This document shows, piece after piece, positions 8,741 to 16,863 of a stretch of 64,000 nucleotides of DNA. Made by a program: the position numbers and the translations under genes. The notes below the pieces were generated by a model, which worked only from the letters and a program-made list of their open reading frames with translations, was not told the origin of the DNA and did not search any database. Every line of letters begins with the position of its first letter. The first letter of the stretch is position 1. The stretch is from positions 1,268,890-1,332,889 of the forward strand of contig JBKBLN010000001.1 of NCBI GenBank assembly GCA_046296415.1, in the 5' to 3' direction. The DNA comes from CAYNRA01 sp046296415 (GTDB lineage Bacteria; Bacteroidota; Bacteroidia; Cytophagales; Spirosomataceae).

Positions 8741-9053
8741 CCAACTGAACAGCCCTAAAGTCTTTTCGGATAAAGGACAAGGCAAAAATACAAAAAGGCA
8801 GGTTTTTAAGGCACAACTTAATACCATATTTCAGTATTTGCAGGAACACATTGCTACTGCTTCAATGGTATCGGACGCAACCGGGATACCTCAAAAGAAT
8901 ATTTGCAGGTACAAGCGTGATTTAGAAAAAGCAGGGCGACTTTATGAGGTTGAAAAGAAGTATTGTAAAATAACAGGCTTCAAGGCATGGTATTTAACCA
9001 CCAACCCCGAACTACTCCCTACCGTTAAACCTTCAAATACTGTTAAGCTATGA
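8730..9053 (+). CDS. Small winged-helix-like protein of replication operon
   Basis: This 107-aa protein overlaps the upstream HTH gene by 11 bp and the downstream primase-helicase by 4 bp (ATGA). Residues 25-80 read like a winged helix: FQYLQEHIATASMVSDATGI, then PQKNICRYKRDLEKAGRLYE and a strand pair with KYCKITGFKAWYL. The family is not named with certainty. Tight coupling to the primase-helicase suggests a replication-initiation or regulatory partner. Confidence 0.75.
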   Translation: MENNQLNSPKVFSDKGQGKNTKRQVFKAQLNTIFQYLQEHIATASMVSDATGIPQKNICRYKRDLEKAGRLYEVEKKYCKITGFKAWYLTTNPELLPTVKPSNTVKL

Positions 9054-10591
9054 AACTAAACCCCGTATTTGATGACCTCAACAACCCGGCTACTATCTTA
9101 AACCACGTTGAGGAACTAAGGAGTAAAAGCGAAGCAACCCCACACGCTGAAATATTAAACCAACTTATTGAACAGTTTGAGCCGTTGGATTTTGAAGTAC
9201 TAGCGTTTCCACATGTTGAAAAATTAAGGGAGCGACTGAAAAAGGAAGCACCTGGAAGCGAACAGGCTAAGGATATACGCAAACAGTTAGGTAAAATCAA
9301 AGTCAATGCGAAGCAATACCGTATTTTATCAGTTAGGAACGTATCAAAAACAGCAACAAAAAACCGTTGGGGCTTATGTAAAAACCACGATTTTATTTAC
9401 CTGTACAACGGTGCATTTTGGGCTGAACTTGACAAAAACGAATTTCAAAAGTTTTTAGGTGAAGCAGCCGAAAAAATGGGCGTTTGTTGGGACAATGCAC
9501 AGGATTACCAATTTAGGGATATGCTATTTAGACAGTTCCTTGCTACGGAATATTTGAGCAACCCACAGGGCGACAATAACAAGGTACTGATTAACTTGAA
9601 AAACGGGACTTTTGAAATTAGCCCACAGGGTACATTATTAAGACCGTTTGACCGTTCGGACTTCATTACCTACCAATTACCATTTGAATACAACCCAAAG
9701 GCAAAAGCATCATTATTTGAAGCGTATTTGAATAAGGTATTACCCGACCCCGAACGCCAAAGGGTATTGGCTGAATATTTAGGCTTTGTATTTATTAAGC
9801 ACGGAAGCAATGCACTTAAAGAGGAAAAAGCCTTAATTCTGTATGGTACTGGAGCAAATGGTAAAAGCGTATTTTTTGAAGTTGTAAGCGCCTTATTAGG
9901 AGCTGATAATGTAAGCAATTATTCATTGCAAAGTCTTACAAATGATAATGGATATTTCCGGGCGAAGTTGGCTAATAAGTTGGTAAACTACGCTAGTGAA
10001 ATAAACGGCAAATTGGAAGCTTCAGTATTCAAACAATTGGTTTCCGGCGAACCCGTTGAAGCTCGTTTACCTTATGGGCAACCCTTCGTTTTGAAGCAGT
10101 ATGCAAAACTAATTTTCAATTGCAATGAATTACCCAAAGATGTTGAACATACAAACGCCTATTTCAGAAGGTTTTTAATTATTCCCTTTGATGTTACCAT
10201 ACCACCACACGAACAGGACAAAAACCTACACGCTAAAATAATTGATAGCGAACTCTCAGGCGTATTCAATTGGGTATTGCAGGGGCTTAATAGGCTACTG
10301 GATCAAAAGAGGTTTTCAAATTGTGAAGCAGCCCAAAATGCCGTTGAGCAATACAAAATGGAAAGCGACAGCGTGCAAATGTTTTTGAGCGAACACGGAT
10401 ACGAGGTTTCACCTACAAACGCTATGCCTTTGAAAGGTATGTTTAAAGAATATCAAAGCTATTGCATTGAAAGCGGTTTTAAAGCTTGTTCGCTAAGAAC
10501 CCTCGCAGATAGGTTGAGAAATTCAGGCTACCAAACAGAACGCAAAAGCTATGGAACAGCTGTTAATGCAGGAAAAAAAAGTTTTTTTTAG
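9050..10591 (+). CDS. P4-type primase-helicase (SF3 / D5 family)
   Basis: This 513-aa replication protein has a D5_N-like middle region and an SF3 helicase domain. Walker A is GTGANGKS (residues 266-273), a Walker B-like element is NYASEIN, and motif C/sensor is KLIFNCNELP, followed by the arginine finger region AYFRRFLIIPF. The C-terminal ~80 residues form a winged-helix-like tail (MFKEYQSYCIESGFKACSLR). Such proteins unwind DNA at the origin of phage satellites and plasmids, so the element can probably replicate after excision. It overlaps the preceding small gene by 4 bp. The gene ends in an A8 G T8 tract (10573-10589), and a perfect hairpin lies 11 bp downstream. Confidence 0.9.
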   Translation: MKLNPVFDDLNNPATILNHVEELRSKSEATPHAEILNQLIEQFEPLDFEVLAFPHVEKLRERLKKEAPGSEQAKDIRKQLGKIKVNAKQYRILSVRNVSKTATKNRWGLCKNHDFIYLYNGAFWAELDKNEFQKFLGEAAEKMGVCWDNAQDYQFRDMLFRQFLATEYLSNPQGDNNKVLINLKNGTFEISPQGTLLRPFDRSDFITYQLPFEYNPKAKASLFEAYLNKVLPDPERQRVLAEYLGFVFIKHGSNALKEEKALILYGTGANGKSVFFEVVSALLGADNVSNYSLQSLTNDNGYFRAKLANKLVNYASEINGKLEASVFKQLVSGEPVEARLPYGQPFVLKQYAKLIFNCNELPKDVEHTNAYFRRFLIIPFDVTIPPHEQDKNLHAKIIDSELSGVFNWVLQGLNRLLDQKRFSNCEAAQNAVEQYKMESDSVQMFLSEHGYEVSPTNAMPLKGMFKEYQSYCIESGFKACSLRTLADRLRNSGYQTERKSYGTAVNAGKKSFF

Positions 10592-10602
10592 AACTACACT
10601 TG

Positions 10603-10638
10603 CTACACTATCTACACGGCTAAATGTAGATAGTGTAG
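10603..10638. repeat. Perfect 14-bp hairpin between primase-helicase and DUF6371-like gene
   Basis: CTACACTATCTACA (10603-10616) and its exact reverse complement (10625-10638) flank an 8-nt loop, CGGCTAAA. Outer arms ACTACA and TGTAGT extend it. There is no T-tract, so an intrinsic terminator is unlikely; an origin, processing site or protein-binding site next to the replication genes is a better guess. Confidence 0.75.
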
Positions 10639-10675
10639 ATAATGTAGTACGAAAAAGAAAAATATTTTTAGTGAA

Positions 10676-12073
10676 ATGAAAGAATACCGGTACATACTAG
10701 AAATAGGCAGTAAAAAGTACCATTGCCCCGGCTGTAATGAAAAGGCGTTTGTATTGTACATTGATACCGAAACAGGCAACTATTTACCCGAACAGTATGG
10801 ACGTTGCGACCGTGAAAGTAATTGTTCGTACCACCTCAACCCGTATTTGGACGGTTACGCAAAAGCAATACAGGAACAGGAAAAGGGCAACCGTTCGGAA
10901 TTACCGAACAACTGGAAGCCACAGCGAAAAAAGGCAACACCACAGCCCGAACTAGAACCCGTATTTTTTGACTTTGATACGTTCAAACAAACATTACAGC
11001 CCGAACGCTATGAAAAAAACACGTTTATACAGAACCTATTTTACAGGGTACAATTTCCCTTTGAAGTTGATGGGGTTACAAAGGTTATTCAGTTGTACCG
11101 ATTGGGGACGGTTGCAAATGGTTACAGAGCAGGGGCAAATACTTTTCCTTTTATTGATATAAAGGGCAATGTAAGAGCCGTTCAGGTAAAGCAATTTGAC
11201 GAACAGAACCACACCACAGGCACGGACTTTTTACACTCAATAATTGAAAAGCACCACACCCGAAACAATAAGCCGTTGCCCGAATGGTTGGAAGCATACA
11301 CAAAGCAGGATAAACGAATTTCCTGTTTATTTGGCGAACACCTTTTAAGCAAGTACCACAGCAACCCCGTTGCATTAGTTGAAGCCCCGAAAACAGCCGT
11401 TTACGGTACGTTGTATTTTGGTTTGCCCGAAACGCCTGAAAGCCTTATTTGGTTGGCAGTTTACAACAAAAGCAGTTTTTCATTTGACAAGCTGAAAGTA
11501 TTGCAGGGGCGTTTTGTGTATGTATTTCCCGACCTTTCAAAAGACGGTAACACCTTTAAAGAATGGGAAACCAAAGCCAAAGAATATGAAAGCCGTTTAC
11601 CCGGTACACGTTTTATATTTTCGGACTTACTGGAGCAGTTAGCACCTGAACGGGACAAAAGCGAAGGCAACGACCTTGCAGACTATTTAATAAAACAGGA
11701 TTGGCGACTATTCAGGAAAAGGAACATTCAGGAACAACCCCCACAGCCCGAACCTGAAAAAGTTACCCACCAACAAAACATTATTTTTTCACACGTTGAA
11801 ACATTGCCAAAAGTTGAGGTATTCAAAACTGAACGAATTGAACAACCCCAAAACTGGAACAATGAAATTGAAGAACTTGAAATCTACTTTGCAAGTATTA
11901 AACTACCAACCCAACCCGTAAAGCTGAACAGGTGCAGCACAATAACGGATTGTTCCCTATTCCTTGAAAGCCACTTTGCAACCGTGAAAGGAAACAACGG
12001 CAAACGAACCTTTTTACCATACCTGAACCGATTGCAAGAATTAAAACAAGTATTAACCACAAATTCAAAGTGA
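10676..12073 (+). CDS. Zinc-binding DUF6371-like protein (primase-associated)
   Basis: This 465-aa protein starts with a putative zinc ribbon (C17, C20, C44, C50: YHCPGCNEK and YGRCDRESNCSYHLNPY), like the N-terminal zinc domain of CHC2-type primases. The middle region has LVEAPKTAVYGTLYF (near residue 231) and GRFVYVFPDLSKDGNTFKEW (near 279), which resemble a Toprim fold with an acidic patch. The whole resembles DUF6371 proteins of Bacteroidetes mobile elements; that name comes from memory of the layout and needs a profile search. It probably provides priming or zinc-dependent DNA recognition for the upstream helicase. The C-terminal ~120 residues are a separate charged domain. Confidence 0.75.
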   Translation: MKEYRYILEIGSKKYHCPGCNEKAFVLYIDTETGNYLPEQYGRCDRESNCSYHLNPYLDGYAKAIQEQEKGNRSELPNNWKPQRKKATPQPELEPVFFDFDTFKQTLQPERYEKNTFIQNLFYRVQFPFEVDGVTKVIQLYRLGTVANGYRAGANTFPFIDIKGNVRAVQVKQFDEQNHTTGTDFLHSIIEKHHTRNNKPLPEWLEAYTKQDKRISCLFGEHLLSKYHSNPVALVEAPKTAVYGTLYFGLPETPESLIWLAVYNKSSFSFDKLKVLQGRFVYVFPDLSKDGNTFKEWETKAKEYESRLPGTRFIFSDLLEQLAPERDKSEGNDLADYLIKQDWRLFRKRNIQEQPPQPEPEKVTHQQNIIFSHVETLPKVEVFKTERIEQPQNWNNEIEELEIYFASIKLPTQPVKLNRCSTITDCSLFLESHFATVKGNNGKRTFLPYLNRLQELKQVLTTNSK

Positions 12074-12074
12074 T

Positions 12075-12311
12075 ATGAATACAAAGACAAAAGAGCAGGT
12101 TTTGACAAACAATTTAAGGGAAACCCTCAAAACCATTATGCAAAAGGAAATTGAAAAACTATCCGAAACCCTTGAAGCATTAGACCCAAAAGAGCGTTTG
12201 AATGTAGTTTGTAAACTTATGACGTACACATTCCCAAAGGTTGAAGCAGTACACCCCACTGAGGGCGAACCCTTACAGTTTGGCAATTGGAAATATTTCA
12301 AAGTTCCTTAA
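12075..12311 (+). CDS. Small helical protein of the element
   Basis: This 78-aa protein begins one base after the upstream stop codon. It is mostly one amphipathic region, LRETLKTIMQKEIEKLSETL, followed by DPKERLNVVCKLMTYTFPKV. Short proteins with this LxxLxPKERLxxxxKLxxYxxPK pattern are common in Bacteroidetes phages and mobile elements, but no function is established. A DNA-packaging adaptor or regulator are both possible; there is no direct support for either. Confidence 0.7.
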   Translation: MNTKTKEQVLTNNLRETLKTIMQKEIEKLSETLEALDPKERLNVVCKLMTYTFPKVEAVHPTEGEPLQFGNWKYFKVP

Positions 12312-12344
12312 TGATTTAGGTTTCATTTTCAAAATAAATTTCAA

Positions 12345-12932
12345 ATGCCAAAGCCCCATACATTCCCAACCCTATACAATGAAGCATTGCAAATACACAT
12401 TTCAAAGTTGAAAGGTTGGGGCTACCTTGACCCGGAACAGATTAAAAGCGGTACACTCAACTGGAGTAGAAACGAAAACCCCACAGGCAGTATTTCAATA
12501 CTGGTAAACACCTTTAGCGAACAACCTTACATTGAACTGGATTACAAGTACAGGGACGAACCCCGAAACTATAAAGTATTTTTGACCTCAACCCCCTCAA
12601 ACTTGAATAAGGGTGAAATATGGTATTTCATTTGCCCACAGACAAAGAAGCGTTGCCGTAAACTGTATTCAATAGGCGGTTACTTTTTACACCGTGAAGC
12701 GTTCAACGGTTGTATGTATGAAATACAAACCCAAAGTAAGAAGTACAGGCAACTGGATAAAATATTAGTGACGTACTTCAAAAGTGATAACCTATACGGC
12801 GAACTATACAAAAAGAATTTCAAAAAGACCTATGCAGGGAAACCGACCAAAATGTATTTGCGAATCATGGAGCAAATACAAAAAGCTGAAAGCATACCAT
12901 ACAATGAAATTGAACGGGCAATGTTGGGTTGA
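12345..12932 (+). CDS. Unknown protein of the element
   Basis: This 195-aa soluble protein is not recognised. It starts MPKPHTFPTLYNEALQIHIS. A beta-rich N-terminal half contains SISILVNTFSEQPYIELDYK, and a central element FICPQTKKRCRKLYSIGGYF has a CPxTxxRCRKLY pattern that resembles a zinc-binding or nucleic-acid-binding knuckle also found in phage proteins. The C-terminal third is lysine- and tyrosine-rich. It is the last gene of the right-facing replication block, 33 bp after the small helical gene. Confidence 0.65.
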   Translation: MPKPHTFPTLYNEALQIHISKLKGWGYLDPEQIKSGTLNWSRNENPTGSISILVNTFSEQPYIELDYKYRDEPRNYKVFLTSTPSNLNKGEIWYFICPQTKKRCRKLYSIGGYFLHREAFNGCMYEIQTQSKKYRQLDKILVTYFKSDNLYGELYKKNFKKTYAGKPTKMYLRIMEQIQKAESIPYNEIERAMLG

Positions 12933-13098
12933 TATACTAAACTGAAAGTTTCATATTTTCCGAACTGAAAGAACCCAAAAGGAAAAACCCAATTTTGCCC
13001 AGTTTCTAGTTATTGAAAAAAATGATTAAGGCGATTATGGAGAACGGTAGAATTATTATTAATGAGGATTGAGTCTTTAAATAGATCAAAAGAATTCA

Positions 13099-13106
13099 TA
13101 GATTTG
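13099..13106 (+). promoter_or_regulatory. Possible -7 box for the DUF4468 gene
   Basis: TAGATTTG fits TAnnTTTG and lies 20 bp before the ATG at 13126. The -33 box is poor (TTTA at about the right spacing). It fits the cargo gene having its own promoter. Confidence 0.3.
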
Positions 13107-13125
13107 AGTAATTCAAAACAATGGT

Positions 13126-13710
13126 ATGAAAAATAACTCACTTGGCTCATTATACTTAAGCCTTATCTTTACTTTTTGCATATTGCCAAATTTGCTTTTT
13201 GGACAAAGACATTTTCCAAGAAAAGACGGTAAAATAGTGTACGAAAAAGTTGACAGCCTAAAAGGTTTTTCTAAGGAAAAGCTTTATGGATTTTCAAAAA
13301 AGTGGTTTGCCGATACTTTCAAGAATTCAAAAGCAGTTATTCAAACAGAAGATTTTGAAACAGGTCAAATAATAGGTAAAGGTGAAACCTATATTGTAAA
13401 TCCTGAATTAGAAGCTAAGGGGATTATTTTTTTAGATATACTTTCAGGCAGTTACCGATTTACTATTCAAATCGACATAAAGGATGAAAAATATAGAATT
13501 AGAATTTATGATATTGCAAGGGTAAATAGAGTAGCTCAGTACGGATATGAAATTCTTCAACCAATTGAGGATAATGATAAGCGTTACAGTGAAGATAAGA
13601 GGCGATCGGAAAAATGGAAAATGATATCACCTACAATAAGTGTTCACTTTTACGGTATTATGGATAGCTTTTCAAAAGAGGCAACTGAAGCAAAAAGTGA
13701 TGATTTTTGA
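13126..13710 (+). CDS. Secreted DUF4468 domain protein, element cargo
   Basis: This 194-aa protein has a signal peptide (about residues 1-27, ending LPNLLFGQ). The body matches DUF4468 (TBP-like fold): PRKDGKIVYEKVDSLKGFSK, then FSKKWFADTFKNSKAVIQTE and RFTIQIDIKDEKYRIRIYDI. These periplasmic or envelope proteins are widespread in Bacteroidetes and functionally uncharacterised. It lies alone after a 193-bp gap, beside attR, the usual position of cargo. The gene is more AT-rich than the replication block, suggesting separate acquisition. An AT-rich hairpin follows the stop. Confidence 0.85.
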   Translation: MKNNSLGSLYLSLIFTFCILPNLLFGQRHFPRKDGKIVYEKVDSLKGFSKEKLYGFSKKWFADTFKNSKAVIQTEDFETGQIIGKGETYIVNPELEAKGIIFLDILSGSYRFTIQIDIKDEKYRIRIYDIARVNRVAQYGYEILQPIEDNDKRYSEDKRRSEKWKMISPTISVHFYGIMDSFSKEATEAKSDDF

Positions 13711-13718
13711 TACCCTTG

Positions 13719-13741
13719 AAAATCTCAAAATTTAGATTTTT
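13719..13741 (+). terminator. Weak AT-rich terminator-like hairpin
   Basis: AAAATCT (13719-13725) and AGATTTT (13734-13740) pair across an 8-nt loop, followed by one more T. It lies 9 bp after the DUF4468 stop. Confidence 0.4.
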
Positions 13742-13758
13742 GTACCTTATTTGTATCT
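13739..13758 (+). repeat. Right-end TTTGTACCT / TTTGTATCT repeats, candidate arm sites
   Basis: TTTGTACCT at 13739-13747 and TTTGTATCT at 13750-13758 match the words at the left end (5315, 5327, 5355). They lie 40-60 bp inside attR, as expected for integrase arm sites. Confidence 0.5.
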
Positions 13759-13798
13759 CAATTTCATAAAGGGTTGATAATCAATTAAAAATACTTTC

Positions 13799-13812
13799 TG
13801 TATCGGAAAGTA
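13799..13812 (+). other. attR: right attachment core with mnmE 3' end copy
   Basis: TGTATCGGAAAGTA repeats attL exactly. With flanking bases it reads TTC TGT ATC GGA AAG TAG, the FCIGK-stop of MnmE. The final G of the lysine codon and the stop codon are also the first bases of the REP palindrome at 13810. Confidence 0.85.
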
Positions 13813-13922
13813 GGGTAAGGGCACGCCCTTACCCTACGCACGCCCTTACGCTACGCATGCCCTTACGCTACGCACGCCCTTACCCTACTCACGTAACCCT
13901 ACGAACACCCTAACCTTACGCA
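13810..13922. repeat. REP palindrome plus degenerate 17-bp tandem array
   Basis: A perfect palindrome (arms GTAGGGTAAGGG and CCCTTACCCTAC, spacer CACG) spans 13810-13837. Five degenerate units of the right arm follow to about 13922, first GCACGCCCTTACGCTAC, then GCATGCCCTTACGCTAC, GCACGCCCTTACCCTAC and two decayed copies. This is REP-type DNA next to its transposase, and the palindrome could act as a bidirectional terminator. Confidence 0.85.
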
Positions 13923-13933
13923 CTGTAAAGCCC

Positions 13934-14476
13934 CTAATCAATACAGTACATATCATCTGACCATTTTTGGGGATTATTTTGGATATATTCAGTTATTAAT
14001 TGGTATGATTTTTCATCTCGAATGATATGATCGTGAAATCTAGTCTGCCACTGAAAGGGTAACCCTAGTCGATTTGCATGTTTAGTCACTGCTGATTTAT
14101 AGTTACCTAAAATAGATGAGACAGATCTTTTCCCAATATTCTGAAATCTACTTGAATGATTGAATTCCTTTTGACAAGGTTGATTTATATCAGTGGTTTC
14201 ATCTGTTTTGGAAGAATGAATTACCAAAATAGCATGCAAATGATTAGGCATTATAACATATTCTCCAAGAGAAATATCCGCCACCCGATTTTGTATTTCA
14301 AACCAAAGCACATCGGCTAGAATACCTTGATGAGATAAATGCATTTCACCTTGCTCAATCGAACCGAAGAAATGTTTTTTTTCAAATGTACAAATAGTAA
14401 CAAAATAGGCAGCTTCCCAAGCGTAATTCCAAGATTTTAATCGAATGTTTTTTCGACAATTTAATTGTTTTTTCAT
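13934..14476 (-). CDS. REP-associated tyrosine transposase (RAYT, Y1_Tnp/IS200-like)
   Basis: This 180-aa single-strand transposase has the HUH motif MPNHLHAIL (H79, H81) and a catalytic tyrosine candidate Y164 in EYIQNNP, with the typical YFVTICTFEKKHFFG N-terminal block. RAYTs are domesticated Y1 transposases that process REP hairpins. The gene is flanked by two identical 28-bp REP palindromes (13810-13837 and 14565-14592), so gene plus REPs is probably one unit. It is convergent with mnmE and with the inserted element. All motifs are intact. It has no associated TnpB. Confidence 0.92.
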   Translation of the reverse strand: MKKQLNCRKNIRLKSWNYAWEAAYFVTICTFEKKHFFGSIEQGEMHLSHQGILADVLWFEIQNRVADISLGEYVIMPNHLHAILVIHSSKTDETTDINQPCQKEFNHSSRFQNIGKRSVSSILGNYKSAVTKHANRLGLPFQWQTRFHDHIIRDEKSYQLITEYIQNNPQKWSDDMYCID

Positions 14477-14564
14477 GGCTGTTTTTTTTAAATGACTAAT
14501 GTGGATTATTAAAATTCACATTCCAAATTAGGAAATATTGATTTAATATTCATCAAATTATTTT

Positions 14565-14592
14565 GTAGGGTAAGGGCACGCCCTTACCCTAC
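14565..14592. repeat. Second 28-bp REP palindrome
   Basis: It is identical to 13810-13837 (GTAGGGTAAGGG, CACG, CCCTTACCCTAC) and lies 88 bp upstream of the RAYT start, 14 bp beyond the GH97 stop. It may also terminate GH97 transcription. Confidence 0.85.
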
Positions 14593-14605
14593 ACACCCCC
14601 TTACT

Positions 14606-16687
14606 TTATTTGTTTTTCGAAATTGCCTTTAACCGAATCACGAATCCACCCCCCGGTGCCATCGTTACTTTTTCTTTCGTCTTTGAGGTGATGATCTTTT
14701 GTGCTTGACTAATTGAGGTAGGGTTTTGGTCATACGACGCTCCAGGGCCATCTAGTAAATAGCTTGCTTCAAAGGAGGTATGGGGTGGGAGAAATGAAAA
14801 ATCGATGGTCACCTCCCTCGCTTGTTCGTCTGAAATTCCCGCGACATACCAATCCCCATTTTCCGATTGACGTGCCTGAACGACCATATCGCCCGGAAAA
14901 GCCTTTAAGGTCATGGATTTTGCCCAGGTTAAAGGAATATTGACGATGAATCGAATTAAATCGGGATATTTAGCCATATTCTCTGGAAGATCACCAATCA
15001 TTTGAATCGGACTGAAAAATACCACAAACAATGCCAGTTGCTTGGCTATCGTGGTTCGGACTTTCGTAGTTCGCTCAGGAATATATTGATTCAAAGAAAA
15101 CTGAAAAAATCCCGGCGTATAGTCCATGGGGCCTCCTTTGAGTCGAGTAAAGGGTAAAATGGTTTCATGTTCGGGAGTAAGTCCTAATGTCGGGGCATTG
15201 TTGAACTCATTTCCTCGCGCAGCTTCACTGGCCATCCAGTTTGGAAATGTTCGGTGTAATCCCGTGGGGCGGCTAGACTCATGGGATATTACCATCAGCT
15301 GATGCTCGGCTGCTTTTTGAGCAACTCGAATATAATGATCGTTCATCCATTGTCCGTCATGTCGCTCCCCACGGGGGATGATTCGCCCAACATAACCCGT
15401 TTTGACGGTTTCAATACCGTGCTGCTTCATAAATTGAAAAGCAGTCTCCATTCGTCGTTCGTAATTGGTTACCGACCCCGACGTTTCATGATGCATGATG
15501 AGCTTCACCCCGCGCTGCTGAGCATAGTTGGATAATTCTCGGATGGCGTAGTCGGGATAGGGCGTGACAAAGTCAAATACATTTTCTTTCCAATGGCCAA
15601 ACCAGTCTTCCCAACCCTCGTTCCAGCCTTCCACTAGGACACCATCGAGCCCATATTCGGCGGCAAAGTCAAGGTAACGCTTGACATTCTCGGTATTAGC
15701 AGCGTGTTGTCCACCTGAGTATTGCCATGAGCCTTTTCCAACGTGCATTTCCCACCAAACTCCAATGAATCGCTGAGGTTTAATCCAATCGGTCGAGGTA
15801 TAGGAGGAGGGTTCATTCAAATTAAGAATCAAGGGTGAATCCAAAATTCCTTCTGGAGTTTTGGAAATGTGCATTACCCGCCAGGGAGTAGAAAACGGAG
15901 TTTCCAAATAGGCTTTATTTCCGACGGCGTCGGGCACTAGGTGCGATTTCAATGATCTTTTTTCTCGATCTACTTCAATATGCATCACCGGATAATGCAC
16001 TAATGCGGCTTCGTGTAGTTGCAAAAAAATAGGATCGGAGGTATACATCAAAAGGGGAGTTTGGACAAAATAATCTCCAATGGGTTCTTTCAAGGCGATG
16101 TCCTTTTCTTGAGCCGAGGCTTCCAATGCTCGAATTTCCGATAGTTTAGTCTTTTGGTATAGGTATTCGTTGGTTTCATAATCGCCTGGAATCCAATAGG
16201 TTGTTGGATCTGTAGTCAGATTAAATTCGCTGAGCTCATCCTGAACGACGAAGTGTTTTACAGATGACTGTGTAGGAAAATGATACCGAAAAGCAAATCC
16301 GTCATTATACACTCGGAATTTGAGATCGACTAGGATTTGGGGGCTGGATGTACTTTCCAAATGGAGGGTAAGTTCTTGGTAATCATTGGGAATGTCGGAC
16401 TGTTCTCCCAAAAAAGGCTTCCAGGGCGCGTGGATCGTTTGAGTTTCTAAGCTTTTCAAAACAAAATGTGTCAATTCCACCTTGGGTTTACTCCATTGGA
16501 ATCCCAAGGCAGAAGGTTGAATTACGACTTTTCCTTCAAATAATACCCGGTATTTCAGAGGTTGAGTGGAAATGATTTGGACCGAGACCTGTTGGTCAGG
16601 TGAGACAATCGATGGAAATTGCCCATGAGCAAAAAAGGGAAGGAGAAGATATACCATCCCTAATAAGAGTAAACGTTTCATCATCAA
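14606..16687 (-). CDS. Glycoside hydrolase family 97, SusB-like alpha-glucosidase
   Basis: This 693-aa enzyme has a signal peptide (residues 1-22, LLPFFAHGQ cleavage region), an N-terminal beta-sandwich (about 25-290), a catalytic barrel (about 300-590) and a C-terminal beta domain. Three acidic residues line up with the SusB set at identical spacing: E401 (MHHETSG), E470 (SHESSRPTG) and E494 (ARGNEFN), corresponding to SusB E439, E508 and E532. That pattern marks the inverting, calcium-dependent branch, not the retaining one with an Asp nucleophile. It probably releases glucose or a related sugar from alpha-glucosides in the periplasm. There is no SusC/SusD pair nearby, so it is not part of a visible polysaccharide-utilisation locus. 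Three N-terminal methionines make the exact start uncertain by two codons. Confidence 0.95.
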   Translation of the reverse strand: MMMKRLLLLGMVYLLLPFFAHGQFPSIVSPDQQVSVQIISTQPLKYRVLFEGKVVIQPSALGFQWSKPKVELTHFVLKSLETQTIHAPWKPFLGEQSDIPNDYQELTLHLESTSSPQILVDLKFRVYNDGFAFRYHFPTQSSVKHFVVQDELSEFNLTTDPTTYWIPGDYETNEYLYQKTKLSEIRALEASAQEKDIALKEPIGDYFVQTPLLMYTSDPIFLQLHEAALVHYPVMHIEVDREKRSLKSHLVPDAVGNKAYLETPFSTPWRVMHISKTPEGILDSPLILNLNEPSSYTSTDWIKPQRFIGVWWEMHVGKGSWQYSGGQHAANTENVKRYLDFAAEYGLDGVLVEGWNEGWEDWFGHWKENVFDFVTPYPDYAIRELSNYAQQRGVKLIMHHETSGSVTNYERRMETAFQFMKQHGIETVKTGYVGRIIPRGERHDGQWMNDHYIRVAQKAAEHQLMVISHESSRPTGLHRTFPNWMASEAARGNEFNNAPTLGLTPEHETILPFTRLKGGPMDYTPGFFQFSLNQYIPERTTKVRTTIAKQLALFVVFFSPIQMIGDLPENMAKYPDLIRFIVNIPLTWAKSMTLKAFPGDMVVQARQSENGDWYVAGISDEQAREVTIDFSFLPPHTSFEASYLLDGPGASYDQNPTSISQAQKIITSKTKEKVTMAPGGGFVIRLKAISKNK

Positions 16688-16863
16688 TAGGTTTTTATTC
16701 GAAAGCGGAAATTACCTAACTTTTTGATGATTCCAACCGTCAATCGTTTAACCCAATTGAAATTAAAAAAAATATTTTTTGTACTCTTTGCGCCCTTTGC
16801 GGATCAAAAAAACGCGGAAAACGCCCAGGAACCGCTTGACGAATCACAGAGAATCAAAATAAA

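Larger units (their letters stand above)
5178..13812 (+). mobile_element. Integrative element (~8.6 kb) in the 3' end of mnmE
   Basis: The element is bounded by exact 14-bp direct repeats (5178-5191 and 13799-13812). The right copy still reads TTC TGT ATC GGA AAG TAG, the same FCIGK-stop, so the right end retains an alternative mnmE 3' end. All genes point rightward: zinc-finger/HTH protein, tyrosine integrase, unknown protein, HTH regulator, small DNA-binding-like protein, P4-type primase-helicase, zinc-binding protein, two small unknowns and a secreted DUF4468 protein. No relaxase, coupling protein, capsid or terminase was recognised, so it is probably mobilised by a helper or is a phage-satellite-like island. 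The mnmE (trmE/thdF) 3' end is a known target of unrelated islands such as SGI1. Confidence 0.85.

Noticed and set aside
13022..13072. A 16-codon frame MIKAIMENGRIIINED that looks like the start of an antitoxin-type protein.
   Set aside because: It stops at once, with no continuation in other frames and no partner toxin; it is at most a remnant.
13838..13922. Short regular repeats that could be read as a CRISPR array.
   Set aside because: The 17-bp units are head to tail with no spacers and derive from the REP palindrome arm; there are no cas genes.
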